From: Acorus gramineus
Taxonomy: Eukaryota > Streptophyta > Magnoliopsida > Acorales > Acoraceae
Length of the DNA: 64,000 nucleotides
Direction of reading: 5' to 3'
NCBI GenBank assembly: GCA_030737835.1
Contig: CM060852.1
Span: 21,685,868-21,749,867, forward strand
Made by a program: the position numbers and the translations under genes. Shown here piece by piece: positions 33,577-46,495 of the stretch. Numbering within the stretch: the stretch's first letter is position 1; the number at the start of each line of letters is the position of its first letter. The notes under the pieces were generated by a model. That model was given only the letters and a program-made list of their open reading frames with translations. It was not told the DNA's origin and made no database searches.

Positions 33577-36500
33577 CTACTCCGATATAATGAAAGCATC
33601 CTCCCCTATGTGAATGCTTCTGATGCCTCCCATGTTGGTGCCCCACTCCTTGATGAATATGATAGTTGACTCCCATAAATTTTCAAAATAGAATGTCGAC
33701 CCCTTAAAAATGACGTCGTTTCTCGCCCTCCAAATCGCCCATGCCGCGGCCGGAATCACTGAGAGCCAAACTAACCCCACTTTGCTCCTGTTCGACTTTA
33801 GACGCATCCTCCTAGCCATCTCCCAAAGATCTTCCAATGACCGGAAGAGCAGTGGTTTACCCGATGCCCCTGCCAGCTTCGCCCATAGTTCTGACGCCAC
33901 TGGGCATTGACAAAATAGATGCTCTAAATCCTCTATCCCTCCTTCGCACAGTGAGCAATCTGTAGTCTCAATTGGTCTCCACCGTGCCCAAAAGACTTTT
34001 GTGACGAGCCGTTTCTGCGGGAGGAACCAACTAAAACATTTAACCTTCAAAGGGACTTTAGCAGTCCAGATTGTCCTTGCTCTATCCATGAACGTGTTGT
34101 CCGCCCTGCCCTCCCTGTGCCACCATTCATACCCCAGCCGCACCGAGTAGCCCTGCCCCCTTCCCCCTGCCCACACTACCTCGTTTGCTCTTCCTTCTTC
34201 CAGGATGATCCCCTGTAGTATCCCCAACATCTGCGAGAACTGTCTGATCTCATCGTCTGTCAATCCCCTGCGCATGCGCGTATCCCAGCATTCGCCCGTA
34301 CCCTCGATGATCCAAAAATCACACACATTCCCCTGAGCGTGGATAGCCTTCCCCGCCAGTCTAGGAAACAACTCCCTCAACAAGCTTTCCCCGCACCAAC
34401 GGTGCTCCCAAAAGTGAAACGCTGTCCCTTCCCCCAATTGCCACACCACCATCTCCTTGAACTCAAGCCACACTTCAAAGAGACCTTTGCAAAGTGGAGA
34501 ACGCCACTTGTTTGGATCCGACGCCACCCCTCTTGTGGCACCATTCATGATATAGCATTCTTTGAAAATGCGAACCCATTTTGCGTCGGGGTTGTTAACC
34601 CAGTTCCAACACCACTTGGCTAACAAAGCCCGGTTCATCATCGCCAAGTCCAACACCCCAAGTCCCCCTTTTTTTTTACTCCTACAAATCTCACTCCATC
34701 GGACCAAATAGGGGGACTTTCCTGTCCCAACAGCTCCGCGCCAAAAGAAACGGCACCTAAGGAAGTTCAGCCGATTAATCACACCTTTCAGTGCCCGAAA
34801 AATGGACATATAGAAGATGGGAATCGCTGAGAGCACTGCTTGAAGAAGCATCAGTTTGCCGCCCCACGATAGAACTCGAGATTGCCACCCCTGCAACCTT
34901 CGTTCCACCCGGTCAATGACCGGTTGCCATTCCTTCCTGCCAAGTTTCCTCATCGCTAAGGGCAAGCCCAAGTATCGACAGGGAAGTGACTCCGTCCTGC
35001 AACCCATGATCTCGGCCATTTCCATCATCCGTCCATCCTCCATGTTGATTGGAAGCATGGAGCTCTTCGCGCAGTTAATATTTAGGCCTGATAGTAACCC
35101 AAAACACCACAGTATGAAGCAGAACCCATAAATGATATTGATGTCAGGTGGTGCCAACAATAAAGTGTCATCTGCGAATTGCACATGGGTGATTGATGTC
35201 CCCGCTGGATGAGCCGCCAAACCCTGGATCCATCCCCCATATGTTGCCATGCTGCACATTTTGCTGAGGACGTTCGCTACGATGGTGAAAAGCATCGGGG
35301 AGAGCAGATCGCCCTAGCGAAGACCCCTGTTCATCTTGAAGAAACTGTGCAACACTCTATTAGCAACCACCGACGCCTTCGCCGAACATACACATAGCTC
35401 AATCATTCGTAGCCACGGGGGTTCAAAGCCATGCAGCCCGAGCACGTGGAGAAGGAACCCCCAGTCAACATTGTCGTATGCTCTCTCAAAATCAACCTTG
35501 ATGAGGATCCTGCTTCATCCATCCCTTTTCACCGCTGAAATGATCTCCTGTGCCACCACGAACCCCTCATGAAGAGAACGCCCCGGGATGAACACAGACT
35601 GTGAGTCCTCTACAAGTGCCCCACAAACGCGCCGTAGTCTTGCTGCTAGAACTTTTGCCACGAGAAGGTATGCCCCGTTTAACACACAGATGGGCCTGTA
35701 ATCCAACACTAACACCGGCCCCTCCTTTGGAATAAGAACGATGGACGACGCATTGAGACGCCCAAGTCCCGATTCCCCTCTGTACAGTTCAGCAAATACT
35801 TCCATCACGTCCTCTTGGACGATGTGCCAGTATGTTTGTAGAACCCTAGTCCAAACCCGTCCGGCCCTGACGCCTTATCGCTATCGACCCCGAAAAGAGC
35901 ACCCCGAACCTCCTACGTGAACTCGCCTTCCAGCTCTTCGAGACATTCCGACGGAAGACGACGCAGGTCTTCGTCAAACCAAAGCGGTCTCCATCTTCTG
36001 TCCTTCTGGAAAGCAACCTGAAAGTGCTCGGCTAGGTGAGCTCCGATTGCTTCCTCCGATTCGATCATCGTGTCTCCCACCTTTAGAGAAGAAATTCTGT
36101 TGAGACGTCTACTTTGTGTAGCCATTTTGTGGAAGAACCTCGTGTTACCATCTCCCGCCTTCAACCACAACGCCTTTGATCGTTGGCGCCACTCCATTTC
36201 CTCATGTTTGAGCTACCCCGCAAGTGCCCCCCTAGCGTCTGCTCTGCGTTCGCGCACTTGGACATCCACCGGCCTTTCCTCCTCCTCATGGTCGACTGCT
36301 GCAATGACATCGGTGAGCTCTTTCATCCTCCTAACACGATCGTGCTTTGCTTGTTTCCCCCACCTCTTGAGACGATGCTTAAGACGACGTAATTTGAACA
36401 CCAGACGCTTTGCCCCCCGCAAACCACTTGCACTTTCCTCCCATGATTGACGAATCAACCCCTCCAGCCCTCGACCTCGTTCCACCAAGATTCGAAATGG

Positions 36501-37222
36501 AACTTGAACGGCTTTGCCTGACAAGGTTGGCAGAAAAATAATGGGCAATGATCAGACAATATATGCGGTAAACCACGTACCTCAGAACCTGGGAACATCT
36601 CGTCCCACTCTAGATCGACCATGATCCTATCCAGGCGCGCCAGCGCTGGCTCCTCTCGTTGACTGCTTCAGGTGAACTGCTGATTTTGAATTGCCAAGTC
36701 AAGCAGTTCCTCATCATCAATCCATGTCGAGAAGGACTGCATGGATGATGATACCGTGTCGACACCATTTCTTTCACCATGGTACCGCGTGACGTTGAAG
36801 TCACCCATGACACACCATGGCACATTCCATACTGATCTCAACCCCGAAAGTTCCTCCCAACAATCGATTCTATCTGTCGATCCATGAGGGCCAGAAACTC
36901 CGGAGAGCGCCCATTGTGCCGCTGTTGTGGTATCCCTCAATAGCACAGATAGAGAGAAGGACCCCTCCATCCAATCCTCTTTCACCCACAGAGTGGAATC
37001 CCATGCAATGATGATATCCCCTGCTAACCGAAACGCATCCTTCCAGACCATGTCGTCCAGTCGTCCCACACCAAAACATCTTAGCAAACTTTGGTTGGAT
37101 TTCACCAGTTTGGATTCCTGTAAACAACAAATTTGAATACCGTTCTCCCTCACCATCTCTGCCAGCGCACGAGCTTTTCGAGGGTCGTGCATCCCCCTTA
37201 TATTCCAAGAAAAGCCCCGCAT
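33577..37222 (-). pseudogene. LINE ORF2 (endonuclease, reverse transcriptase, zf-RVT), broken
   Basis: ORF2 starts ATG at 37220-37222. The APE-type endonuclease has FSWNIRGMHDPRKAR, CCLQESKL and VMGDFNV. RT follows in pieces: LIPKEGPVLVLDYRPICVL (from 35515-35808), then FADDTLLLAPP in the long frame 33577-35295 (572 codons). The C-terminus has a zf-RVT module (CSLCEGGIEDLEHLFCQCPV). Stops at about 36668, 35528 and 35313 and a break near 35810-35900 inactivate it. The FADD catalytic motif is intact. Confidence 0.92.
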
Positions 37223-39424
37223 TAGGACCGATCATCCCCTTCCCGGCCGTCCTCCGACTCCTTTGGGGACATCTCCCCCATTCCCGCCCCAGCCTCGACC
37301 ACCACTGGCGATGCGGACTGACGATCAGACTCTAGCGGGAAAGCCCCCGTAGGCCCGAACGTTACAGATATGACTGAGCCAAAACGTTGGTGACCCGAAC
37401 ACTCTGCAACATCCATGCCGATGTCCAGAGCCCTCTCTGTGGGTACCTGTATAGCCCCCTTAGGCATCGCCGCAGAGCCCGATCTAGTTTCCTCAAGAAG
37501 CTGAGGCCGTCCAATCCCCATAGGAGAGTCAGACCCACCCTCCACAGATAGGGCCAGGGAACCAACCACCATCATGGGTTGCATGGCTGATAAAGCTTCG
37601 CGTCCCGACGCGCACGACATGTCCAGGGCCTGTTTCACCTCCACGTCGCTGATCGTGAATGGTCGGAGTATGCTGAGTCCGCCTAAGCTCACCCGGTGTG
37701 AACCCAAGAGGTTCCTCCGACCCCGCAGCTTCATCAGAGGATGAAAGGCCTGGAACTATCCTCCTATATAAATGGGTGCCCGTGACTGGGTCCCAGCCCC
37801 ACCAGGCCCAGTTCACAGGGCAATCGGGTTGCTAGCCCAAGTCTTGATCCCCTGAGTGATGGGCTTGATAGGAGCCTGCGAGACCATAACCCGACCCATT
37901 ATTCAGCCCCTTGCCACCAGCTGTCAAAACAATGTCTTTCTCTGCCACGCCTATCGATCCCCCCGCCAAACGTAAGATCGACGAAACCTTGTTTGAGCTA
38001 GAATCTCTGACGTCCTCTGATGTGCCGTAAGCGTTTGTCTTTTCCCTGACCCTTGTTACTGGGGCAGGACGTCCACCCAGTACCGTAGGCTTGATGTGAG
38101 TTGATAGGTCGTACATCCCCCTTAGAAGACCATCAACGGACTTTGACCGCCCACTCCCCGCCGAACGTTGCGCCTTTGGGACACCCTTCATCTCCTTCGC
38201 GTCACGACCGTCCCGTCAGCCTTCAACCACCCTTCCTCTGGTGTAGGTCTGCACCAAGGTGAAGAGAGTGCTGATGAATTGGCACAGCCTCCAGCCCCTC
38301 TGACGTCCTCTGATGTGCCGTAAGCGTTTGTCTTTTCCCTGACCCTTGTTACTGGGGCAGGACGTCCACCCAGTACCGTAGGCTTGATGTGAGTTGATAG
38401 GTCGTACATCCCCCTTAGAAGACCATCAACGGACTTTGACCGCCCACTCCCCGCCGAACGTTGCGCCTTTGGGACACCCTTCATCTCCTTCGCGTCACGA
38501 CCGTCCCGTCACCCTTCAACCACCCTTCCTCTGGTGTAGGTCTGCACCAAGGTGAAGAGAGTGCTGATGAATTGGCACAGCCTCCAGCCCCACCCTATAC
38601 GTCTCCCCTTCATGCGAAACCATGAGTTCTGTTGGGAAAGAGGGTCGTCCTGCAGATACCAGAGCAACCTCCCTCACCGAACGGCCCTCCCCATCCAAGT
38701 CCATACGAAGCACCTCCTGCATCACTCCAAAGTTTGCCACGACATAACTCAAACACCCAGCATCCAACCAGTGAACCGGTAGCCCCGTGAGCTTCAGACG
38801 CCATCTCTGCTGTGCACCACCCATCGTGCCGAACTGGGGTTGTCATTCCGGAAGGTGAAATGCCCCCTCCGGCCATGGTAACACCCTCACCCGGAGTGCA
38901 ACCGTCCACAGTTGAGGCGTCCTCAATCGGACGATGAAGATTCGCTCCCCCAGTCATCAGTCATCGTACTCAGTCGACTGCTCCCGCGCCCCCCCATCGC
39001 TCAATCGCCTCCCTGAAGTCCCTAGAGAGGGGAAACTCGAGTCCAAGGATGCCAAAATGCACCCATTTAGATAGGTCGCCTCCTGAACTGCACTGAACTC
39101 ACCGAGAAGCAGCATAGCGTCAGTCGATGTCCCTGTAGTCAATACTCTTTGCGCCTCCCCTCCCATCGCTCCAAGATGCTTTGGACACGAAGCCCCTCGA
39201 TGACCCGTCCCCTTGCACTTCCAACAGAGCAACGAGTCGCGGCATGCATTGCTTCTGTGACCCTTGCGAAGGCAACGGTAGCACCGAATCTCTCGGTCGA
39301 CGGTGTGCCATGTCCGTCCTTCTGTTCGCATTCGCTTCCTTTCTCGCTTGCCCCTCACCGTCGTCCATCCTCCGCCTCCAAAACCACCTCCGAAACCGCT
39401 GTCGCTCGAGCTCGTCCTCGCCAT
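37222..39424 (-). pseudogene. LINE ORF1 (nucleic-acid-binding gag-like), broken
   Basis: ATG at 39422-39424 opens a Gly/Ser-rich N-terminus, then two CCHC knuckles (CYRCLRKGHRSNAC at residues 48-61, CWKCKGTGHRGASC at 67-80). A later frame has RWRLKLTGLPVHWLDAG, resembling the RRM-like DUF4283 domain of plant L1 ORF1. Frame breaks fall near 38960 and 38600, and the 293-bp duplication at 38005-38590 shifts the frame again. The final frame ends DDRS-stop with TAA at 37222-37224, overlapping the ORF2 ATG. Confidence 0.8.
38005..38590. repeat. 293-bp tandem duplication inside LINE ORF1
   Basis: Copies at 38005-38297 and 38298-38590 are nearly identical (one difference noticed, GTCAGCC against GTCACCC). 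The length is not a multiple of three, so it also shifts the ORF1 frame. Confidence 0.95.
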
Positions 39425-39460
39425 CCCTTTTGACTTAATTTGATGATCTAATGTCAACTT

Positions 39461-40154
39461 AGATCACCAAATTTGTTAAAAAAAATTTATACTACCAAAT
39501 CATTTTTCTTTCCAACCAATCCCAGTAATTCCAAAAAGCCAAAAACAATCTTAATTATAGATAATAAAAAAAATAACTTTTCAAGAATTTATTTCAAGTG
39601 GGAAACACTTGTTAAACTCAGTTTCCAAATATCATAATGTTAAATCTCAGTGGAACCGCCAGCTTTATCAAACTGCCAAATAACATGATGATGAATGTCA
39701 AGTTACATTCAATATTATAAACACACCCAGATAAGGCAACCATTAAAAATGTCACATTTAATGTTAAACACATGAGATGACATGTGAAAAAGTTTCACTG
39801 AGAACTTATGAGACTTGATGAGATTCATTCACATATGTCAAAAACAATAATCATACACCAAGTTTGGATTACTACTGAAAAATCATCCATGAGTTACTGC
39901 GCTTCCACTACATCATGTCTATACCCCATGTAATTCATGTGAATCATGCATCATACTAAGCTTTTAATCAAATGAACATTTTCCCTATGAGAAATAACAA
40001 ACAAAAAACACAACGATGCGATCATGGAAGTTGATATGATCAATAGTTATATATAATCCAATCTAATATATGAATGTACCGGCAACAATCAAGAGATAAC
40101 TTATCGGCTGGTAAAACAACACATACATGATGTTTGCTCCGCCCGAGTCGCACA
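39461..40154. other. Downstream region of the PDAP1-like gene, including its 3'UTR
   Basis: AT-rich, no separate gene. The transcript of the gene at 40155-46261 should end somewhere here; I cannot place the poly-A site. A LINE is inserted immediately beyond (39450). Confidence 0.4.
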
Positions 40155-43100
40155 TTATTTGCGAGCTTCAGACTTCTTTTGCTCCTTCGCTGCAAGTATT
40201 GAATATATATTGTTGAAGATTAGACTTTACATGTTGTGACTGCTGATGTGTTGAGGGTATCAATGCCCTAAAATGATGGAATAAATTCTGATTTTTTAAA
40301 TATATATACTTGTATAATGAAGTGCATACCTTCACATATAATAGTAATATATATAATAATAATAAAATATACTATAAATGGAATCAGTGAGAAATAAGGG
40401 CTTTACCAGCCTTCTCCTCCTCACGTTTCTTGGCAGCATCAGCTCTTTGTTGTCGAATCATTGCTAGACGCTCTATAATAACGATGAAAAATGAGAAATT
40501 ATATTTGACTTGTATTGTCAAGATTCCATGGAAACTGATTAAAAAAATGATTTTGAGTGAAAAATGTGTAAACATGATGTATTTTTCAATATCCCGGAAA
40601 CCTATCCTTGGCAATGAACATGCTACATATGAAGTTTTTAATTTCAAACAAGTACAACCTACACATCAGTGTTAAACACTACTTAAAATAATTAACACCA
40701 GACAACAAGAATATAGTTGTTGTATTAGTTTATGGACTCAAGCCTAACAAATTACAACCTCAAAGACAGACCTTCAATCCATAAGACTCCAGATATCAAT
40801 CTTCCATAATTTCAAATCATATATATGGCATATGAAGAACATCTATTGAGGGTAAACAATGTAATTCGAGTCCACTACCAGTAAAATAGCAAATCATAGA
40901 ATGCTTTGGTTAGAATATCAAGTCCATTACGCACTAGTGTGTTTATCGTTGCCAGAAGAGAAACACTATTTCATCTGCATACAATATTCAAATCATATAG
41001 TCTCAAATCAAACATCATTCATCAACATAACAGAGTAAAAAATGACCTGACAGGAACTGAGAATTGGAAAACAAGCAATGATACAGTGTGATGCACTTCT
41101 ATTCTATGTGAAAGGAAAATTTTAATACATACATCATGAGCATCGATATATCCTAATTCCAGACAATTAGTGGTAGTCATATGCTACAAGAAAATCTTGG
41201 CAAAGGCAAGTCCTAAATTTTTTGGATTGTCTTAGCAAACAATAGTGTGACTACATACATTAAATTTGATAGAGAACAAGGGATAGAAGAATTATATTCA
41301 GAATTTACCCAAATCTTTCTTTGATTGTTCTGTTTTCCCTTGCTCCTGCAGCCTCATGAAACGCTCATGCGCTTTTTGCTTCTCTATTTCTTCCCTAAAC
41401 CAGAAAAAAAAAAAGGTGAGAATCAATGCCTTGAAATGGGTCATAAAACTAAATCAGGACCACCAATGGAAATAATAAAATACTCAGGTTCATAAACCGG
41501 TAAGAGAGCAAAACTTTTAGAACAAAATTGACAATCCCTATGATGACATTTATGAATAACTAATTATATGTTCCATATCAGACATGCAATCAGGAATCGA
41601 TGATGAGGTTTGCCAACCAAAGAAAGTTGGAGTAAAACAAAAACTTCAAATCTTGATTTGTTAAAGAAACCAAAGCAATATCTCTAAGAACAAATTTTAC
41701 CAAATGATAGTGCTAAGCAAATGTAGAAGAACATCAAATCCATCACTGCACCCATTTTTACTAATAACAATGGCATTTACATACTAAGACGATGATCAGA
41801 AATATATATCCTATTTGTCAAGCTAAAGTGTCATAATTAAATTTGTAAATACAATCAAGATTTTAACAATATAAGAAAATGGAAAAATTGACCATAAATT
41901 GACAAATATATCATAATGCTATGTCAATCATATTGACTTTTTATTCCAAAATGAGACATGAGAGAAAAATATATGGGCACCAATCATAGCCGTGCTTTGG
42001 GCATGGGTTATGGAGAGGAATCGCCGTGCGCACTTATGGGAGCCAAATGGTGAGGGTTTTGCATGTAACTCTTTGGTGGGTGGAGAGTTCTCCATCTTTT
42101 TGTAATTTTATTATAGCTTCTTTTTGTTTTTCTTCTTCTGGAGATCCCTCATCCATGTTTATTCGTTTGGGGGGGGGGGGGGGGGCATCATCCTTCATTA
42201 AGGTTCCAATCTTTATTAGAAATCATATTGTTTTCGAATTATGCCATGATATGCCATATTTAAGGAAACATCTATGAATCTCAAAGCCTACCAGTGAATA
42301 TATTTGTACAATAGATTTCATAGAAAAGGTATTAGTTTAATCAGACATGTTTTAAGGTATTACTGATACAATGGGATTGAATATAATTTAGTAAAAAATA
42401 ACCGACAGATAAAAATCCAGAGAAAAAGATAAAACGTTCACTGAATAATTAAATAAAATCATAATAGAGAACCCGCAAGACAAATGGCATTGAGAATATA
42501 AAGGAAAAAAGGAAATGAAACTAGTACGCACCTTTCACGCCTTGAGAGTTCAGGCGTTTTCTCAAGCTGTGACAGGAAAAATATTAGTTATCTATCATGA
42601 TAACAGACCAAATGTTCAATAACAAGCAAAGAGAAGGCAAGAACTATAATAGTGAAAGAATAGGGAATTAGTAGAACAGCTATTAAAAACAAAAACACAC
42701 TAAGGCGTCAATTTTAAATCTTTTGGAATTTACAAGGTAAGCCATGTAATCCAACAAAGTCATGTTTCATCGTTGTCTAAAGAGATTATCTATCAAGTCC
42801 GCAGGTATGAGATAATCACAAAAAATTTCAATGCAAGTTGAAATAACATCATCTTCCTTGGACAGTTTTTTTTTTCTTGATAAAATTTAACAAAAGCAAA
42901 TTAAAAAAGAGGACTCAGAAAGAACGTAGCGATAAGAGTATCTGAATCATATGAAAAACCGTCATTGCAACTCAAAACCTTTCATCATTGTCCTCTTCAA
43001 CACACACACACACACACTCACACAACACAGACCAGAAAAATAACTAAATAAAAGAAACAAAGAATCAAATAGCAGAAGAGAAATGTCGCACCTGAAAAAA

Positions 43101-46100
43101 AACAAAAAAATGATATATATTTACTATTTAGAACACAGTTAACCTAAACACAAGATGGTTAATCACCCCAATTCACCTAATAACATATTTTGCCACTGGC
43201 AGTAACAAATCAAATGTGAGTCTTGTTGGGGGATCTTCTGTCGTGGACGAGTAGGTGTATGTATTCACACCAGAGTAGAGTCCTCCTCTACTGCGGTTTT
43301 TGTTTTTCTCTTTCTTGTACGCTTTGGGCTTTGACCCTGTTTTCTAACATACAGGGCTAACAGCCTAACTTATTGAGAAAAAAATCTTATCATATCGAGG
43401 GAAGGGCATCATATTTCACAAAAAAAGATCAGTTTCCCTTTATGCAACCAAAATTCACATGAAAGTAATACTATAGTATTGAATTAACGTCCAAATATAT
43501 ATGATCATATATGTCATGAGATGAAATTCATGGATTTGACCAGAGTAAATTTATTGGGACCAACTAATATCTTTTTCACATTTTATAAAGTTCCCATTTT
43601 GTCACATTCATATATAACAATATGACATGATCCTATGCAGTCTTTTTCACATTTTTAAAGTCCTGTGATGAGCACTGAAAAGAAAAATTGTATCCAATTA
43701 TATAATTGATATAGGAAAACATAGTAACAAATAGCGATTGGGCTTACATCAACTTGTCTAGCTTTCACATTCTTTGGTTTAACTAAATTTGGATTCTCGA
43801 TCTCAATTCCACCTTGGGTGCTTTTCTTTTTCTGCCACAGAAATGCAACCATCAACAAAGGTCAGGAAATAGAAATTAGGGTTCACGAGCCCCCATAAAT
43901 CACTAGATGTGCTAGGCCTGAGAAACCAAACATAATTTATTAGACTGAAAAAAGTAGCGGGAAAAAAATTAACAACTGTTAACAAATATATAACTGACCT
44001 CAGTTTCATCGTCGGATTCCTCTTCAGATTCTTCTTCAAGCTCAACTTCTTCCTCAGCCACTTCCTGATAATTTTTTTAAAAAAAGTATTGCATATACCA
44101 AACTGAGTGGGAAAAATGACGGATGATTACTTGACAATAAAAGGAGCTCGTGCCTTTCTCATGAAAAATCGAACAAATTATTTCAATTTATCTCCTCTCT
44201 TCGCCGCATAAGAGCATATAAATCATTTACAGTCTCTTCAACACCTTCTCACAAATCATCTAAACTGTTCGACTAAAAAAGGCATACAAAGACCTTGAGA
44301 ACTCCTTATTGGATGTGATTCGAAATCTACCCAACACTTCATTTGAAGAAATAAAAAAGGATATCCAAACTCAATTTATATTTGCCTACATCTGAGGAAA
44401 GGTTAATTCTGCTAAAACATTCATATTTCCTCAAACTTTAACGTTCAAAACTATACCATGCAATAAAGAAATGGGAAGCTCATTCACATTATACAAATCA
44501 TGTATGTGGCTTTTCCCTTGCCTCTTGACATAGAATTTGCATGGTAAGGAATTATGAACAAACCTCTTCCTTGTGAACTTTGTGGAAGTGGGGAGGAATC
44601 AAGGACCCACCCCTTCTACAAATGTCTTGATAGTGCTAATATTTTGTCAAAAATGAGCTTGACCATTGACACTAGTGTACAAATGTAGAGGATATGTGAA
44701 TTTTTTTCAAAAGAAGAGTGAAAAAAGGAGATCATAGCAGAGGCAAAATTTATAAGGATTATTTCTCATGCGATTTGTTGGAGTATATAAATTGCAAGAA
44801 ATGAGCGTATCTCCCAAAACAAGGTGTATTCTGAGAATATTTGAGAGGGTGTCTCTTTGCTTCTTTGGGATTGGGCGTCAATGATTGGATAGAGAGCCTA
44901 GTGAAAGCTACTTGACTTGTTATGGGTTGATGATATTTTCATCCTTTATTTTGTGGGGTTCTTGTTGTTGTAATCTCATTTGGTTTTTTTTTTATTATTG
45001 AAAATAGGTGCTCCCTGGGTATGATGCCCTGACCTTCTTCATAGAGAGGGGAGGTGCTAGCCAACTAATCAAGGTTTGGTTCGCTATTTTTTCTTTTATT
45101 TTAGTTTTATTTTTGGAAATCCCTCATCTCCATTTTTTTGTTTTGAGGGTTTTTTTTTCTTAGTTAAAGGGAAACTCCTGTCTTTCACTCAAATTAAAAA
45201 GAATTATGAACACACACAAGCCATGGATACTGTGTCCGATCCCCTGCCTTTTTTTCTGAAAAGGTGTCCCCCAGGTCCACACACACATGTAGATGTGGGA
45301 TATGAACCAAGACCACTTCGGGTTAGTGCTTACCATCTGATCCAAGCTCAATTTGGCACAAGTTTGTGTCCTTTTTTATGACAAAGATCCCCAATATTAG
45401 TTAAGACTTGAGAAAAATCCCAGATGCACAGAATTACCACGAGCCCTATAAATCAAACAAGACCAGGAGAATTATAATTGAAGACTTTTTTTCTTGGAGA
45501 AGGTGTAAATGCTATCATATTAAGAGAAACCCAAACATAAAACACGAGGGATATCCGAACAAAGGTTAACAAAGGAAAGAAATGATAGTTGATAAAATAA
45601 AATGAACTCCCTCAAATCAAAACCGCTCTATTAAAGGATGGACCTTGGGGAGCAAACCCGTAGCTCAAGCCAAGCACCAACTCCGTGTGGGTTAGTCTGT
45701 GTCCTTATCATGCAAAAACATTAAATCTTATGGAGGAGTTGTGACATTGTCACCTAGAACAAGACATAACAAACCAAACTTTCTACCTCTACAGCTGAAA
45801 AGCAAGCACCTCAAACAATCTAATCTCATCATTTCCAACCAACCTAGTAACGATGATGATACAGGAGACCGCAAAGCTCGAGAACAATCATGGAATCATT
45901 GTCAAAAAAGAAAATCATCTCATAAAAATCAAATTTTCAACATACCTGTCTAAACGTGCGAGGCCGGGCAGAAGTTCCAGCAACTGCAATAAAAAGAAAA
46001 TTCAATTGATGAATTCCATTCAATCAATACCAAATACAAAGCTTAAATTTGAATGTTTAAGATATAATTCTTTATAGAACAAAGACACAAATACATTCAA

Positions 46101-46261
46101 ATCAAACATCAGTCGCTCTTTTTATCGCCGTATCGACGTAAGATCAAAAGAGAAACCCTAGAAAAAAAAAAGAAGGGCGTTGTGGATTACATACGCATCT
46201 CTTCGGGGGTGGAGAATTGGCGGCGGCCGGTGGGCTTGCCTTTGAACTTTCCCCTCCCCAT
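40155..46261 (-). CDS. PDAP1: PDAP1/PP28 family protein (28-kDa heat- and acid-stable phosphoprotein-like)
   Basis: Eight coding exons with GT-AG borders: 46261-46195, 45983-45946, 44064-43999, 43831-43748, 42566-42532, 41394-41309, 40472-40407, 40189-40155. They total 477 bp and encode 158 residues with all phases joining. The N-terminus MGRGKFKGKPTGRRQFSTPE, the acidic stretch EEESEEESDDE, KPKNVKARQVD, ELSRRERE, HERFMRLQEQGKTEQ and the C-terminal coiled-coil-like RLAMIRQQRADAAKKREEE are hallmarks of the family. Animal members bind PDGF and are casein kinase II substrates; the plant role is not established. The C-terminus is Lys/Glu-rich. The gene is intact; introns 2-6 carry transposon remnants. 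Confidence 0.95.
41975..42285 (+). pseudogene. Probable LINE 3' fragment in an intron, with a long G run
   Basis: A short plus-strand frame reads VLWAWVMERNRRAHLW, resembling the W-x-ERNxR stretch that follows the zf-RVT module in plant LINEs. It is followed by a run of about 17 G at 42171-42187. It lies in intron 5 of the PDAP1-like gene, antisense to it. Confidence 0.35.
44520..45010 (+). pseudogene. LINE zf-RVT remnant in intron 2 of the PDAP1-like gene
   Basis: In one plus-strand frame PCELCGSGEESRTHPFYKC reproduces the Cys/His spacing of the zf-RVT module, and about 170 bp on, HAICWSI and IARNERISQNK match the usual downstream block. Several stops intervene. It is a decayed LINE tail inserted antisense to the host gene. 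Confidence 0.6.
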
Positions 46262-46495
46262 CTTCGAAGAGACGGAACAAACAACAAAAGCTTCGATTCC
46301 TCTCTCTCTCTCTCTCAGAAGACAAGAAGTCTCTGATTCCGTCGGTGGTTTGGCTGTGTTGATCGAAATCGAAAACCCTACCACTTCAAGCGCGCCTAGA
46401 CTTGTTTTTCTTTCTTTTGGTGATCAGGAACGCGTTTCCCAGTGTAGAGAAAGAAAAAAGGTTTTTTTTTTTTTTTTTTCATCCAAAAACATCCG

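Larger units (their letters stand above)
33389..39450 (-). mobile_element. L1-type LINE, near full length, with target duplication
   Basis: The 6.06-kb minus-strand element ends in a poly-A tail (T run at about 33389-33403) and begins at 39450. The direct repeat ATGTCAAC(TT) lies at 33381-33390 and 39451-39460 and is the target duplication of a single reverse-transcribed insertion. Two open frames, gag-like ORF1 and endonuclease-RT ORF2, are recognisable. Stops, frame breaks and a 293-bp tandem duplication in ORF1 make it inactive. No C-terminal RNase H was seen. Confidence 0.92.

Noticed and set aside
45230-45365. tRNA- or SINE-like segment in intron 2 (GGGATATGAACC, GGTTAGTGCTTACC)
   Set aside because: I could not fold a credible cloverleaf or find A and B boxes with the right spacing.
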